A DNA stretch of 64,000 nucleotides from the NCBI RefSeq assembly GCF_900625095.1, contig NZ_LR130760.1:532301-596300 (forward strand), read 5' to 3'. The DNA comes from Acinetobacter ihumii. Lineage in GTDB: Bacteria; Pseudomonadota; Gammaproteobacteria; Pseudomonadales; Moraxellaceae. The notes under the pieces are model-generated. The model ran no database searches and was not told the DNA's origin. It saw only the letters and a list, made by a program, of their open reading frames with translations. Below are positions 20,166 through 28,771 of the stretch, piece after piece. Position numbers and translations under genes: made by a program. Numbering within the stretch: position 1 is the first letter of the stretch; every line of letters starts with the position of its first letter.

Positions 20166-20520
20166 GCCAAAAGACCAAACGATTGGAAAATGGATCACTG
20201 ACCGAAAGTTCTAAATTGCCCCACGGCATTGTTTCAATCTGTGGTTTAGCAAATCTGGCATTTTGATTGTTAAGCTGCTCAGCGAACCTTTCTAAATCTG
20301 GCTGATGCAAACGCACTAAAGCACCCGGACTACAGTCGCCATAATGTTCCGTTAAATGTAAGCAATATTGATCTTTTGAAATTTGCAGATAAAACGGAAA
20401 ATTTTCTTCAAATTGATGCATCCAATCCAGTTGAAAACCTAGAAAATCCAGATAAAAAGCTTTGGCTTTTTCGACATCGAATATGCGCAACACTGGAATA
20501 ATCGTTTGATTTGGATTCAT
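20146..20520 (-). CDS. Glyoxalase/bleomycin-resistance-fold protein
   Basis: The product is 124 residues, a single vicinal-oxygen-chelate module pair of the size seen in bleomycin-resistance and glyoxalase-like proteins. The opening IPVLRIFDVEKAKAFYLDFLGFQLDW is typical of this fold; it is quoted here only in part as FDVEKAKAFYLDFLGF. The closing PWGNLELSVSDPFSNRLVFW also fits. A metal-dependent lyase, a dioxygenase or a drug-binding protein would all be possible; the sequence does not decide. It is the last gene before the convergent patatin gene, and 133 bases with a long hairpin separate it from the GNAT gene. Confidence 0.82.
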   Translation of the reverse strand: MNPNQTIIPVLRIFDVEKAKAFYLDFLGFQLDWMHQFEENFPFYLQISKDQYCLHLTEHYGDCSPGALVRLHQPDLERFAEQLNNQNARFAKPQIETMPWGNLELSVSDPFSNRLVFWQDQAEA

Positions 20521-20564
20521 TTTCTCAAGCTCATTTTATTAAAAATACAATCGATTCCTTTCAT

Positions 20565-20639
20565 AGATTGCTTTTATAATCTCTTAAGTTTTATTTATTT
20601 TTCAAATAGATAAATAAACGAGACCAATAAAAGCAATCT
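20565..20639. repeat. 75-bp near-perfect hairpin in an intergenic gap
   Basis: AGATTGCTTTTAT (20565-20577) and ATAAAAGCAATCT (20627-20639) are a perfect 13-bp inverted repeat. CTC/GAG and a GTTTTATTTAT / ATAAATAAAC pair continue the stem inward with small bulges. It is between the GNAT 3' end and the glyoxalase-fold 5' end on the minus strand. Confidence 0.6.
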
Positions 20640-20653
20640 AAAGTTCATCAACC

Positions 20654-21115
20654 TCAATGAGATGTCACTTCACTTAAAGATAGAAACATCTCACTATGCG
20701 GAATCCCGCAATCATCATAAATTTCGCCACGTTGCGTAAAGCCTAAACGCGCATAAAAACCTGTTGCATAGACTTGCGCAGACAATTTTAAATCAGGCAA
20801 TTTTTGCTGTTGGGCATGATCGATGATGGCTTGCATCAATTGATTTCCGATATTTAAACCTCGATAGGCTTTTAAAACAGCCACTCGCCCAATACTACGA
20901 TTTGCAAGCAAACGTGCTGTCGCAATCGGTTGGGTATCCTGATAAACCACAAAATGCTGCGAGATTTCATCCTGATCATCCCATTCTTCTTGCTCAGGAA
21001 TCTGTTGCTCCTCAATAAACACCCTCGTCCGAATGAGTTTGGCATCGTGTTGTAAGCTGTTCCAATCGCCTGTTTGCATATCCAGTTGTAAATCACGCGT
21101 AGTTTTATCCATCAT
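20654..21115 (-). CDS. GNAT-family N-acetyltransferase
   Basis: The product is 153 residues. The acetyl-CoA-binding stretch (RSIGRVAVLKAYRGLNIGNQ with the R-x-x-G/A-type loop) lies at about 70-95, and the C-terminal LSAQVYATGFYARLGFTQRG resembles ElaA-type acetyltransferases. The start codon follows directly after the stop of the methyltransferase gene, with two successive ATGs, so the two are translationally linked. The acceptor substrate is unknown. The cytoplasmic protein has no other domain. Confidence 0.87.
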   Translation of the reverse strand: MMDKTTRDLQLDMQTGDWNSLQHDAKLIRTRVFIEEQQIPEQEEWDDQDEISQHFVVYQDTQPIATARLLANRSIGRVAVLKAYRGLNIGNQLMQAIIDHAQQQKLPDLKLSAQVYATGFYARLGFTQRGEIYDDCGIPHSEMFLSLSEVTSH

Positions 21116-22342
21116 TTAACATTTACACCCAACATTCTCAATCGCAATTTGGTCATTTAAAAGCAATTCTAGCGTTTGTTTTTCAATGCCATACATTTGC
21201 TTGAGCGCCTGAATCTGCTGCAAAATCTGAGCATCTGGCTGGTCAATCTCTTTACGTTTGGTCGCCAGAATCATTTTATTTTTACTGGTATGCTCTAAAG
21301 AGACAAACTCAAACACCTTGACCTCATAACCATAAGCTTTGAGTAATAAAGCACGCAGTGAATCGGTCAGCATTTCAGCTTGTTGCCCTGCATGAATGCC
21401 AAACTGTAACATCGGCTTTAACACGGCTGGACTGTGTAATTGTGGTCGTAATTCTTTATGGCAACACGGCGCGCACATAATCATGGAAGCGTTTAAGCGA
21501 ATACCTGTATGAATCGCAAAGTCAGTTGCAATATCACAAGCGTGTAAAGCGATCATCACATCCAGATCATTGGTCTGGTAGGTTCTGACATCACCTTCAA
21601 AAAAATCAAGCTGATCAAAGCCTGCTTTTGCCGCTACATCCTCGCAAAATTCAACCAAATTGGAACGTAACTCAACGCCCGTTATTACAGGCTGAGTGTT
21701 GGTCTGCTGCTGTAAATAATCATATAAAGCAAAAGTCAGGTAGCCCTTGCCCGAACCAAAATCCACAATTTTGATCTGATCTTTATTCAGGTCAATCTGT
21801 TCATAAGCATGCGAAAAAATTTCAATAAATTTATTAATTTGCTTCCATTTTCGTGCCATGGCAGGAATCACTTTACCATTATTTTCCGTAATACCTAAAT
21901 ACTGTAAAAATGGACTGGCCTGATCTACAAAACGCTCTTTTTCACGATTATGTTGTTGAGTCGGTTTTGGATGATTTGACGCTTGTGGGCTGAGTTGCTG
22001 AATATTCAACATGGCTTTTTTCTTGTTCTTTTTGAGTTGAGCCTCAACATTCAGCGCAAATAAATTGGATTGTTTACATAAAGGGATAAGTGCTTGAATC
22101 ACATAAATTGACTCATTTAACTCATAATTTTTAGTCACATCTTTGGTTTTATAATGATATAGAGCACTGAGTTTGGTGTGTTGCTGTAACTCAACCAAGC
22201 GAAAGGTGATTTTTTCAAGTTCCACCTCACTACCTTGATATTGACTCAAAATCAGTCGTTCAAACTGCTGAGCTTGAATGGTTTGTTGTATCAATTCAAT
22301 AAATTGCTGTTCTTGAGGAGCATCAATTGCCAAAGTGGACAT
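21116..22342 (-). CDS. SAM-dependent methyltransferase, METTL25/PF13679-like
   Basis: The product is 408 residues from the ATG at 22342, which has AAGG eight bases upstream; a TTG two codons earlier is weaker. A SAM-binding motif I (VDFGSGKGYLTFALYDYL) lies near residue 195. ALHACDIATDFA and CAPCCHKELRPQ, both typical of the METTL25/RRNAD1-like methyltransferase domain, come later. The N-terminal 150 residues have no recognised fold and are Gln/Leu/Lys rich. Members are predicted to modify RNA or protein; for this bacterial branch the substrate is unknown to me. The GNAT gene starts immediately after its stop. Confidence 0.8.
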   Translation of the reverse strand: MSTLAIDAPQEQQFIELIQQTIQAQQFERLILSQYQGSEVELEKITFRLVELQQHTKLSALYHYKTKDVTKNYELNESIYVIQALIPLCKQSNLFALNVEAQLKKNKKKAMLNIQQLSPQASNHPKPTQQHNREKERFVDQASPFLQYLGITENNGKVIPAMARKWKQINKFIEIFSHAYEQIDLNKDQIKIVDFGSGKGYLTFALYDYLQQQTNTQPVITGVELRSNLVEFCEDVAAKAGFDQLDFFEGDVRTYQTNDLDVMIALHACDIATDFAIHTGIRLNASMIMCAPCCHKELRPQLHSPAVLKPMLQFGIHAGQQAEMLTDSLRALLLKAYGYEVKVFEFVSLEHTSKNKMILATKRKEIDQPDAQILQQIQALKQMYGIEKQTLELLLNDQIAIENVGCKC

Positions 22343-22443
22343 AGTCAAAACCTTATTTATTTGCAGCTCTAGTTTAAAACGTCTTACTTTAAAAACAAAA
22401 TTGAATTACTATACACTTGTACTTTTAATAAAATGATCTAAAA

Positions 22444-23085
22444 ATGTCACAACTCCCTGTCCTTGATTATGATCCGATTGAAGAACAACTCAATGCATGG
22501 AGTCATGCTGCTGGCGCTGTACTCGCCATCATTGCCTCCATTTTTTTATTGATCAAGGGACATGACTTACACACAGGTCAATGGATTGGCTTATGGGCCT
22601 ACTGTTTCAGCCTGATTTTAGTGTTTAGCAGTTCTGCGCTGTATCATTTTGCTAAAACCAAAGAAAAACGACATTGGTATAAAAAACTCGATCATACCGC
22701 GATTTATTATCTGATTGCAGGAACATATACTCCTTTTCTGATGATTGCCATTCCAACCCAAAAAGCGCACTACCTACTGATTGCACTCTGGGTCATTGCT
22801 TTGATTGGAACACTTTTCAAATTAATTTTCATTCATCGCTTTCAAAAAATTTCGCTCATTGCCTATTTACTCATGGGATGGACCGCTGTTCTGCTTATTG
22901 ATGATATGCAACGATATTTAAGCAAAGATGCCTTATTCTTTTTAGTGACTGGCGGGTTAGCTTATACGATCGGAGCATTGTTTTATGCGCTAAAAAAGGT
23001 AAGATATACCCATGCAATCTGGCATGTTTTTGTATTGATGGGCGCAGGATTACAATTCCTCGCGATCTATTGGTACGTGATCTAG
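22444..23085 (+). CDS. Hemolysin III / YqfA (TrhA) family membrane protein
   Basis: The product is 213 residues with about seven membrane helices, the PAQR-type arrangement. The conserved SSALYHF and LDHTAIYYLIAGTYTPF segments and a C-terminal HAIWHVFVLMGAGLQF supply the histidines that coordinate zinc in this superfamily. Despite the name, few members are haemolytic; in E. coli the family is linked to membrane-energy or lipid homeostasis. It is divergent from the methyltransferase gene with about 100 bases between, and a long hairpin follows it. It looks intact and of normal length. Confidence 0.9.
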   Translation: MSQLPVLDYDPIEEQLNAWSHAAGAVLAIIASIFLLIKGHDLHTGQWIGLWAYCFSLILVFSSSALYHFAKTKEKRHWYKKLDHTAIYYLIAGTYTPFLMIAIPTQKAHYLLIALWVIALIGTLFKLIFIHRFQKISLIAYLLMGWTAVLLIDDMQRYLSKDALFFLVTGGLAYTIGALFYALKKVRYTHAIWHVFVLMGAGLQFLAIYWYVI

Positions 23086-23139
23086 TCTATTTTGAATGCC
23101 ATGGTCAGCGACCCTGATCGGTATTGAATATTTGGACTA

Positions 23140-23217
23140 GATTTCTTTCATCAGTCCTTTTTATTGCTCCTTGGGGGAGAAAAAATAAAGAGGGTTTAAA
23201 CAGTGATGAAAGAAATC
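23140..23217. repeat. 78-bp long inverted repeat upstream of the MFS gene
   Basis: GATTTCTTTCATCA (23140-23153) and TGATGAAAGAAATC (23204-23217) are a perfect 14-bp inverted repeat. The 50 bases between hold a second possible hairpin, CTCC-TTGG-GGGAG, with T-rich and A-rich flanks that can extend it. It ends 97 bases before the transporter start. Confidence 0.6.
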
Positions 23218-23314
23218 AACTACTCGTTATTTTTTTAAGAAATTACGCCTTTTTTAAAAAGATTACGCTTTTAAAAACTAATTTTTTTATTTTTACGAAG
23301 TGTAAGGTTCCTTT

Positions 23315-24631
23315 ATGGCGTCATCCTCTACCTCTGCAACCACAGCACCTGCTGTTGCCAGTAACTCAAAATTCCGTGTCTTAACTGCGAGTCTCGTTGG
23401 AACAACGATCGAGTTTTTTGACTTTTATATTTATGCCACCGCGGCAGTACTCATTTTTCCGCATCTATTTTTCCCAGCAAGTAGTGGCAGTGCTGCCATG
23501 CTACAGTCGCTTGCAACTTTTGCCATTGCCTTTATTGCGCGCCCGATTGGTGCTGCACTGTTTGGTCATTTAGGGGATCGTATTGGTCGTAAAGCAACAT
23601 TAGTTGCAGCCTTGCTCACTATGGGAATTTCAACCGTCTGTATCGGTCTACTACCCACCTATGCTCAAATTGGAATTGTTGCGCCATTATTGCTCGCGCT
23701 TTGTCGTTTGGGTCAGGGCTTAGGACTCGGTGGTGAATGGAGTGGTGCTGTACTGCTCGCAACCGAAAATGCCCCAGAAGGTAAACGTGCATGGTATGGC
23801 ATGTTCCCACAATTGGGTGCACCCATTGGTTTTATTTTAGCCGCAGGTTCATTTTTAACGCTTGGTGCATTAATGCCAGATGAAGCATTTATGCAATGGG
23901 GATGGCGTATTCCATTTATTGCCAGTGCAATTTTGGTACTGGTCGGTTTATATATCCGTTTAAAACTGCATGAAACGCCTGCTTTCCAAAAAGTATTGGA
24001 TAAGCAAAAAGAAGTCACTATTCCGTTTACTGAAGTTGTCACTAAACACAGTAAACAGCTGCTACTCGGTACAATTGGTGCAGTTTGTACTTTTGTGGTG
24101 TTTTATCTGACCACTGTGTTTGCATTGAACTGGGGAACGACACATCTGGGTTATGCACGTGGACAATTTCTGGAAATGCAATTATTAGCAACCTTATGCT
24201 TTGCTGCATTTATTCCACTTTCTGCCATTCTTGCTGAAAAATTTGGTCGTAAAATTACCTCTATTGGGGTTTGTCTTGCAGCGGCTATTTTTGGTTTGTT
24301 CTTTGCTGATTTGCTTGCATCAGGCAGTACCTTAATGGTGTTCCTGTTCCTGTGTATTGGCTTATCCATTATGGGACTCACCTATGGCCCGATTGGTACT
24401 GTACTTTCAGAGTTATTTCCAACCTCAGTGCGTTATACAGGTTCAGCACTTACCTTCAACTTAGCAGGTATTCTAGGCGCATCTTTTGCACCGTTAATTG
24501 CCACCAAGTTAGCTGAAACTTATGGCCTACAGGCAGTCGGTTATTACTTAACAGCGGCTTCAATTTTATCGCTGATTGCGTTCTTATTGATCCGTGAAAC
24601 CAAAAATGAAGATGTGAATAATCAAATTTAA
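23315..24631 (+). CDS. MFS transporter, metabolite:proton symporter (MHS) family
   Basis: This 438-residue inner-membrane protein has twelve predicted helices. The opening SLVGTTIEFFDFYIYATAA, the loop GHLGDRIGRKATL between helices 2 and 3, and RLGQGLGLGGEWSGA are the signatures of the MHS group (shikimate, proline/betaine, citrate-type symporters). AAGG precedes the ATG at 23315. A 229-base gap with a long hairpin lies upstream, and a shared terminator with the convergent phosphoesterase gene lies downstream. The substrate cannot be read from sequence; an organic acid or zwitterion is likely from the family. Confidence 0.92.
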   Translation: MASSSTSATTAPAVASNSKFRVLTASLVGTTIEFFDFYIYATAAVLIFPHLFFPASSGSAAMLQSLATFAIAFIARPIGAALFGHLGDRIGRKATLVAALLTMGISTVCIGLLPTYAQIGIVAPLLLALCRLGQGLGLGGEWSGAVLLATENAPEGKRAWYGMFPQLGAPIGFILAAGSFLTLGALMPDEAFMQWGWRIPFIASAILVLVGLYIRLKLHETPAFQKVLDKQKEVTIPFTEVVTKHSKQLLLGTIGAVCTFVVFYLTTVFALNWGTTHLGYARGQFLEMQLLATLCFAAFIPLSAILAEKFGRKITSIGVCLAAAIFGLFFADLLASGSTLMVFLFLCIGLSIMGLTYGPIGTVLSELFPTSVRYTGSALTFNLAGILGASFAPLIATKLAETYGLQAVGYYLTAASILSLIAFLLIRETKNEDVNNQI

Positions 24632-24645
24632 TCGCATTTGAGAAA

Positions 24646-24672
24646 AAGACCAGCGTTTGCTGGTCTTCTTAT
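24646..24672. terminator. Terminator between convergent MFS and phosphoesterase genes
   Basis: AAGACCAGC (24646-24654) and GCTGGTCTT (24659-24667), perfect stem with a GTTT loop, followed by T-rich sequence. Confidence 0.75.
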
Positions 24673-24700
24673 TTCGATGTCTAAAATGAAAATTTTTACT

Positions 24701-25711
24701 CTAAATTAACTCAATAATATCAATGGTTGGTGGTACGCGAAATCGAAAAGGAATCCCGACCATGCCTGTACCTACAGTCACAAAAACATCGGCATGTTCA
24801 TGCTCATAAAAGCCTTTTTTATGACCTAAAATCGAGACTCTTTTCATAATGTAATTGGTGATCCAAGGCAGTTCCACTTGTCCCCCATGCGTATGTCCAG
24901 AGAGCATTAAAGGTCGCATTGGAAGCTCTGGCACCATATCCACCGTATCGGGGTTATGCGATAAAATCAGCCAAGGTTTATCCTGCGGCAGTTCCGGCAT
25001 AAATCGCATATCTGTTTTACCTGCCCATAAGTCGCCAATGCCAATCAAACGAAATTCATCAAACTCTACAATTTTGCCTTCAATGTCAATCACATCATTG
25101 ACCTCTAAGGCATGTTTGAGTAATTCCTGAATTGGAGGACCAGGATATTGTTCATCATGATTTCCCGGAACAGAATAAACAGGTACCTGTATCTGCCGCA
25201 ACATGTGTAATTCTTCAGCCAATTTATGTTCAGGTTCATAAGTCCAATCGCCTGCCACCACCACAATATCAGGCTGAGCTTGGTTCAACTTTTTGACAAT
25301 CATGTCTAGCTGACGTTCGTGCCCAGAGTACAGTCCGATATGTAAGTCAGCAATTAACGCAACCTTGAAAGGCTGGGAAAATGGTTGATCAGGATTTAAA
25401 CGATACTGATGATGATGCACATGCACCAAATGTGGCTCAATAAAACGCGCATAAATTAAAAAAGTACTGAGTAAAAAGACAAAAATCGCCTGATGTAGCG
25501 AAAAATACCCTGACCAACCTGCATAGACACTAAAAATAATCAGCGGGAAAAGTAAATAAGATAAATAGAACACCAATAGATGAATAAATGCTTTAAACGG
25601 ATGAATGGTTTCCGTGCATGCCTGACTCCGCCAAGCTTGGGAAATCGCCCAGATTGCAAGAACAACAAAAATCAGATAGAAATAAAAAATAATCGAATTA
25701 AAATCCAACAT
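24701..25711 (-). CDS. Membrane-anchored metallophosphoesterase (YkuE/YaeI-like)
   Basis: The product is 336 residues from the ATG at 25711, preceded by GAGAAGA; a TTG four codons upstream is less likely. About three membrane helices occupy residues 5-100. The catalytic domain shows the calcineurin-type motifs in order: DLHIG (about 130), GDW (about 160), GNHDE (about 185), a later His (LSHNPD) and SGHTHGG (about 277-283), which bind two metal ions. Family members such as YaeI hydrolyse lipid- or nucleotide-type phosphate esters, so a role in envelope lipid turnover is possible. It is convergent with the MFS gene. Confidence 0.9.
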   Translation of the reverse strand: MLDFNSIIFYFYLIFVVLAIWAISQAWRSQACTETIHPFKAFIHLLVFYLSYLLFPLIIFSVYAGWSGYFSLHQAIFVFLLSTFLIYARFIEPHLVHVHHHQYRLNPDQPFSQPFKVALIADLHIGLYSGHERQLDMIVKKLNQAQPDIVVVAGDWTYEPEHKLAEELHMLRQIQVPVYSVPGNHDEQYPGPPIQELLKHALEVNDVIDIEGKIVEFDEFRLIGIGDLWAGKTDMRFMPELPQDKPWLILSHNPDTVDMVPELPMRPLMLSGHTHGGQVELPWITNYIMKRVSILGHKKGFYEHEHADVFVTVGTGMVGIPFRFRVPPTIDIIELI

Positions 25712-25851
25712 AGATCTTCTCAAATAGACTCAACATCTTTGGTCTAGGCATCAACAGTGAAGCAGTGTGGCGAAATGCCTTGCTATTTCGGTTATTTATC
25801 TTTGGTCACGCAAGAATTATACTCTAGGCCACATTATTGTATGTATGCATT

Positions 25852-27480
25852 ATGGCGAAATCACCCAATTTACCAACACAATACAGCAGTTTTATCACAA
25901 AAAATGATACAAGGAATGCATTGTTCCTTAGTTTAGGCTGTAGTCTGTTTTTAAGTTTGGGCGGATGTAGTACCCTTCCCAAAGCGGGTCCAGAAACCAT
26001 CCAACTTTCCAGCCAAATTGACACCTCAAATACTTCAATTGCTAAAGTGGTACAGCCCTTACGTCAACAGAATCCAGAGCTGACGGGTTATCACTTGCTG
26101 TATGATCCACTCGAAGCGCTCACCGCACGACTCAGACTGATTGATAAAGCTGAAAAAAGTCTGGACTTACAGTATTACATCTGGGACAACGACCGCGTTG
26201 GAGCATTGGCTTTACATGCGATTATTCGTGCTGCGGACCGCGGCGTAAAAGTTCGTTTATTAATTGACGACAATAACGCAAAGAAAATGGAAGGTGTTTT
26301 GCTGGCCTTGTCACAGCATAAAAATATCGATGTCAAACTGTTTAATCCCTATCGTTTTCGTCAATACCGTGCCATTGATATGGTACTGGACTTAAAACGG
26401 ATTAATCGTCGGATGCACAATAAAAGCTTTATTGCCGATGATCAAATTGCCTTAATTGGTGGTCGAAACATGACCAATCAATATTATAGTAGCAGTGACA
26501 ATTATCAGTTTTCCGATGTCGATGTGATGCTGGTCGGCTCTGCGGTCGATGATATCGTGGATTCTTTTGATGATTACTGGAATGACAAATATGCGTATTC
26601 TGTCATCAATATTGTCAATCCAAATACGCATTATTTACGTTATCCAGAACTCAAACGCCAATTAGATGAACATTACGAACTGGCGAATGTACAAAATTAT
26701 TTGAATTTGGCTGCGCGTTCACATGCCTTTGATCAATGGTTTAATGGGAGTATCCAGTTTGACTGGGTGCAGGCAAAAGTGGTGAAAGACTCTCCAGACA
26801 AAATTCGCGCCAAGGCCAAAAAAGAACAACATCTTAATTTTCAATTGATCAAAAATTTGGAAAAACCAGAAGAAAATATTGATCTGGTTTCAGCGTATTT
26901 TGTGCCCGAAAAAGAAGGTGCTCAACATTTAAGTCAATTGGCACAAAACGGTGTGCAGGTTCGGGTACTCACCAACTCTTATAAAGCCAATGATGTCCCC
27001 GTCGTGCATGCTTTTTATGGGAAATATCGGCAACAATTACTGGAAAATGGTGTGCAGTTGTACGAGTTTTTACCCAGTATTGACGATGAACCCGATAAAA
27101 ATACAGAGGAACTTTCTAAAAAAGCCGAGATTAGTCTAAAAGGACTCAGTCGCTCGAGTCTACATGCCAAACTCATGACCTTGGATCAAAAACAGGTGTT
27201 TATTGGTTCGTTTAACTTTGACCCTCGATCTGCCTATTTAAATACAGAAATTGGGGTGATTTTAAATAGTCCGACCTTAGCAAAAAGTATTCATCAAACC
27301 ATGGATCAACAGCTGACCCACTATGCTTATAAGCTGGTACTGGATGCTAACCATAAAATTAACTGGTACCGACAAACACCGACCAGCACGAAAATTTATA
27401 AAAAAGAACCCCGCATGAAATGGTGGCAACGTATAGGGATTAAAATGGTTTCATGGCTACCAATTGAAGGTTTTATGTGA
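25852..27480 (+). CDS. Phospholipase D-family lipoprotein (cardiolipin-synthase-like)
   Basis: The product is 542 residues from the ATG at 25852; a TTG five codons earlier is the alternative. A hydrophobic segment ends in a lipobox (SLGGC), predicting a lipid-anchored, periplasm-facing protein. Two HKD motifs are intact: HNKSFIADD near residue 200 and HAKLMTLDQ near residue 440, each with the downstream GG/GS-x-N. Such pairs form one active site that transfers phosphatidyl groups by a phospho-His intermediate. ClsC-type cardiolipin synthase or a phospholipase are both possible. The next gene, on the other strand, is a PlsC-like acyltransferase. Confidence 0.88.
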   Translation: MAKSPNLPTQYSSFITKNDTRNALFLSLGCSLFLSLGGCSTLPKAGPETIQLSSQIDTSNTSIAKVVQPLRQQNPELTGYHLLYDPLEALTARLRLIDKAEKSLDLQYYIWDNDRVGALALHAIIRAADRGVKVRLLIDDNNAKKMEGVLLALSQHKNIDVKLFNPYRFRQYRAIDMVLDLKRINRRMHNKSFIADDQIALIGGRNMTNQYYSSSDNYQFSDVDVMLVGSAVDDIVDSFDDYWNDKYAYSVINIVNPNTHYLRYPELKRQLDEHYELANVQNYLNLAARSHAFDQWFNGSIQFDWVQAKVVKDSPDKIRAKAKKEQHLNFQLIKNLEKPEENIDLVSAYFVPEKEGAQHLSQLAQNGVQVRVLTNSYKANDVPVVHAFYGKYRQQLLENGVQLYEFLPSIDDEPDKNTEELSKKAEISLKGLSRSSLHAKLMTLDQKQVFIGSFNFDPRSAYLNTEIGVILNSPTLAKSIHQTMDQQLTHYAYKLVLDANHKINWYRQTPTSTKIYKKEPRMKWWQRIGIKMVSWLPIEGFM

Positions 27481-27516
27481 TCAAACCTCGACCTCAATCG
27501 AACCATTATATTTGCC

Positions 27517-28338
27517 TTATTCTTGAGTCTTTACAGCATATTTTAACACGCGCGCATGCAACTCTTTAAGACCTTGTTCCATCTTTTGCTGTACTTCGGC
27601 AGTGAGACTACTCACAGTATGCCCCTGTACTTCAATTTCAGGTAGGGTCAATAAATGTGCAGTCACTTTTGGCATCTCCAGAACACGTTGTACATGTTCA
27701 GCAAACGTCATTTCTCCAATAAATGGTGCAACCGTATCCAGCTCTCCCTGCTGATTGACATAACAAATTACACAGACTTGTACAGGTCGTTGCGCCTCAA
27801 TTGCTGCGCCTAAAATACGCCCATGCACCCGTTTTATACTTTGTCCATCTGTGGTGGTTGCTTCAGGGAAAAAAAGCACGGGGATATCTTGTTTTAAAAA
27901 GTCAGTAATTTGCTCACGAATTCGTACTGAATCTCCCGAACCGCGCTTAATAAACAGCGTTCCCCCACCTTTGGCAAGTTTACCTAAAATAGGCCAGTTT
28001 TCGACTTCAGCTTTGGCCAAAAAGAATACGCGCGCACCTGAACCCAATACCGCAACATCCAGCCATGAAATATGATTACTCACCCACAATGAAGGATTGC
28101 GTGGAATTGTGCCATGCACCTCAACATCAAGATTAAATACCTTGCACAATTGACGACAAAAATACTGAACATAACGCGTGTTCAATGGATTATTGGGATT
28201 TTTATACAGTTGATGACGGTAAACCAAATAAAAGCCTTCACCAATCACCCCCAAACCAGTGGCTAATTTTTTACTATATAAAAAAACTTTTTCTACAGGA
28301 TTTAAGCCTGCTTGAGTCACAGTATTTGATTGAGTCAT
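27517..28338 (-). CDS. Lysophospholipid acyltransferase, PlsC-like (1-acylglycerol-3-phosphate acyltransferase family)
   Basis: The product is 273 residues from the ATG at 28338. In-frame ATGs at 28377 and 28404 would add 13 and 22 polar residues; the start is not settled, and a GAAG site favours the shortest form. The acyltransferase motif I, NHISWLD, lies near residue 90 and the acceptor-binding FPEATTTDG follows about 70 residues later, in the spacing of PlsC and lyso-ornithine-lipid acyltransferases. A hydrophobic stretch near the N-terminus may tether it to the inner membrane. Its neighbour on the left is a phospholipase D-type lipoprotein, so both may act in envelope lipid remodelling. 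Confidence 0.85.
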   Translation of the reverse strand: MTQSNTVTQAGLNPVEKVFLYSKKLATGLGVIGEGFYLVYRHQLYKNPNNPLNTRYVQYFCRQLCKVFNLDVEVHGTIPRNPSLWVSNHISWLDVAVLGSGARVFFLAKAEVENWPILGKLAKGGGTLFIKRGSGDSVRIREQITDFLKQDIPVLFFPEATTTDGQSIKRVHGRILGAAIEAQRPVQVCVICYVNQQGELDTVAPFIGEMTFAEHVQRVLEMPKVTAHLLTLPEIEVQGHTVSSLTAEVQQKMEQGLKELHARVLKYAVKTQE

Positions 28339-28457
28339 ACACACTTCATTGTTGTTAAAATTACCATTGCGACTCATTCTATACCGAACTTGATCGAGTT
28401 GCATTGATGATAAAAATCGAACAACAACATTTAAAATTTCAATTTCCCGTCATTATT

Positions 28458-28476
28458 AATATTGATTATCATTTAC
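28458..28476. promoter_or_regulatory. Fur-box-like site
   Basis: Read on the minus strand the 19 bases match the classical Fur consensus at 15 of 19 positions, with the central AATGATAATCA core. It lies 36 bases upstream of a 45-codon frame that has its own ribosome site. It is also about 120 bases upstream of the divergent PlsC-like gene. Confidence 0.5.
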
Positions 28477-28511
28477 TTGTTCAATTGAAATCATTAAGGT
28501 GTAAATATCAT

Positions 28512-28649
28512 GCATACTTCTCCATTGAAACAACATCAGCACTCAATTGCCTCAATCACAAATGGCTTACGTCAGATTCTAGGTTGGTCCATTTTATATG
28601 CAGGCGCGCTCATTTTACTTGCGCAGCAATTTAATACGCTGGTTTAATA
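28512..28649 (+). CDS. 45-residue small membrane protein downstream of a Fur-like box
   Basis: The frame starts at an ATG at 28512, preceded by TAAGGTG about nine bases upstream, and ends in TAA at 28647-28649. The product has a His/Gln/Ser-rich N-terminus of about 20 residues (HTSPLKQHQHSIAS) and then one membrane helix (ILGWSILYAGALILLAQQF). The length, the ribosome site and the Fur-like box support a real, iron-regulated microprotein. No family recognised; it is not HemP or KdpF by eye. Too short to exclude chance. Confidence 0.5.
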
Positions 28650-28771
28650 AATCCTGATTGAATCAACCGTCATTGAATCAATAGATTTATACGCGCGATA
28701 ACAGGATTAGAGTCGCGCCAAAGGACGGTTTATCTTAGAATGAACCTTTCGTTAAACGAGTTTAAACATCT

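Noticed and set aside
23124..23384. 86-codon frame before the MFS gene
   Set aside because: It contains the hairpin region and runs into the MFS gene in another phase. No convincing composition or ribosome site.
28404..28634. 76-codon frame across the Fur-like box
   Set aside because: It overlaps the start of the PlsC-like gene and is translated through the operator. The 45-codon frame in another phase has the better ribosome site and composition.
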